DNA of 64,000 bases from Gaiella sp. (lineage in GTDB: Bacteria; Actinomycetota; Thermoleophilia; Gaiellales; Gaiellaceae). The position numbers and the translations under genes are program-made. The stretch covers positions 1,550,001 to 1,614,000 of the forward strand of contig JAOSJZ010000001.1 in NCBI GenBank assembly GCA_027493885.1. Reading direction: 5' to 3'. Below, in pieces: positions 63,427 to 64,000 of the stretch (positions are counted from its first letter, which is position 1; each line of letters opens with the position of its first letter). The notes beneath the pieces were generated by a model. The model had not been told where the DNA came from and did not search any database. It was given only the letters and a program-made list of their open reading frames with translations.

Positions 63427-64000
63427 GCTTCGCCGTCGGCGCCGGCGCCTACGACCGCTTCATGGGGCGGTACTCGACGCCGCTCGCGCCGGTCTTCGCC
63501 GGGCTCGCCGGGGTCGAGGTGGGTGCGCGCGTGCTCGACGTCGGCTGCGGGCCGGGCGCGCTCACGACCGAGCTGGCACGGATCGCGAGGCCTGAGGCGG
63601 TCGCCGCCGTCGATCCCTCGCCCGCGTTCGTCGAGGCGGCCCGCGAGCGCAACCCGGGCGTCGAGGTGCGGCACGGGTCCGCCGAGAGCCTGCCGTACGC
63701 CGACGGCGCGTTCGACGCCGCGCTCGCGCAGTTGGTCGTCCACTTCATGCCGGACCCCGCCGTGGGCCTGCGCGAGATGCGGCGCGTGACGCGGGCAGGC
63801 GGCACGGTGGCCGCGTGCGTCTGGGACCACGCGGGAGGCGCCGGCCCACTCGCGCGCTTCTGGGAGGCGGCCCGCGGCATCGACCCGGCGGTGGAGGACG
63901 AGTCCCGGCTCCCCGGCGCCCGCAAGGGAGACCTGGAGCGGCTCTTCGTGGATGCGGGGGCTGCGCGATGTCGAGGAGCGGCTGCTCTCCGTCGAGGTCG
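63423..64000 (+). CDS. Class I SAM-dependent methyltransferase (cut by window edge, probable frameshift)
   Basis: The protein begins MSFAVGAGAYDRFMGRYSTP at ATG 63423. The SAM-binding motif is ARVLDVGCGPGALTTELARI, motif II includes AVDPSPAFVEAARERN, and DGAFDAALAQLVVHFMPDP follows, as in the UbiE/Methyltransf_11 group. From the G5 run at 63956-63960 sense continues one frame over (GLRDVEERLLSVEV), so one G is probably extra. The 3' end lies outside the window. Substrate unknown. Confidence 0.85.
   Translation, partial: MSFAVGAGAYDRFMGRYSTPLAPVFAGLAGVEVGARVLDVGCGPGALTTELARIARPEAVAAVDPSPAFVEAARERNPGVEVRHGSAESLPYADGAFDAALAQLVVHFMPDPAVGLREMRRVTRAGGTVAACVWDHAGGAGPLARFWEAARGIDPAVEDESRLPGARKGDLERLFVDAGAARCRGAAALRRG

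Noticed and set aside
1-64000. tRNA or rRNA genes
   Set aside because: No cloverleaf-like segment with a CCA-type end, and no rRNA-like conserved stretch, was recognised by eye. A covariance-model scan (tRNAscan-SE, Infernal) would be decisive.

Overview
The window is very GC-rich chromosomal DNA with dense gene packing, many GTG starts and 4-nt stop/start overlaps. It fits a high-GC actinobacterium, most likely class Thermoleophilia (Gaiellales or Solirubrobacterales type). That placement is inferred from composition, gene content and a secreted protein with the tandem beta-repeat common in that class (33651-34757). No rRNA, tRNA, CRISPR array or complete mobile element was recognised.

Layout. 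1-3904: one coupled plus-strand operon with xseA (partial), xseB, a cNMP-binding protein, an ECF sigma factor, a small unknown protein, a cyclodeaminase-like protein, a cytosolic subtilase and a GAF protein. 3979-5946: a small repeat peptide divergent from an MFS transporter fused to a cNMP-binding domain. 5921-8178: membrane flippase-like protein and GT4 glycosyltransferase. 8235-10357: a MarR / ring-cleaving dioxygenase / esterase locus resembling mhqR-mhqO-mhqD (quinone stress). 10368-14655: adenosine-deaminase-like enzyme, EamA exporter, cystathionine beta-synthase, NlpC/P60 hydrolase. 14751-21518: minus-strand purine operon purL-purF-purM-purN-purH. 21649-28983: EamA, GNAT, cupin, LuxR, DHA2 MFS, secreted protein, an AbiEii-like gene and a glyoxalase. 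29036-33003: MFS, then ArsR-DUF2892-MMPL behind a clear operator. 33093-37897: cupin, secreted repeat protein, FAD oxidase, glycerate kinase, SRPBCC protein. 37894-44309: a reductive pyrimidine/hydantoin cluster (carbamoylase, ABC importer with NMT1/THI5-like binding protein, dihydropyrimidinase), with a class III aminotransferase at 49817. 45631-49709: secreted protein, DUF4242 protein, a LuxR remnant and a giant LuxR regulator. 51199-54437: hydrolase, peroxiredoxin, rarA, decayed tryptophan dioxygenase. 54441-64000: M20 peptidase, an interrupted methyltransferase, pabB-pabC, DUF1385, NAD salvage (nicotinate phosphoribosyltransferase and nicotinamidase around a 29-codon ORF), methylmalonyl-CoA epimerase and a partial methyltransferase.

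Two cross-cutting features matter. First, at least a dozen conserved genes carry single-base frameshifts, nearly all in short G or C runs, which suggests base-calling or assembly indels; apparent fusions and truncations should be read with that in mind. Second, three genes have no ATG, GTG or TTG in a sensible place but have a CTG there, one with an excellent Shine-Dalgarno and a 4-nt overlap. Other themes are a family of intergenic palindromes, a shared GTGCGG-N4-CCGCAC promoter motif, and several genuine gene remnants (LuxR, tryptophan dioxygenase, two methyltransferases).
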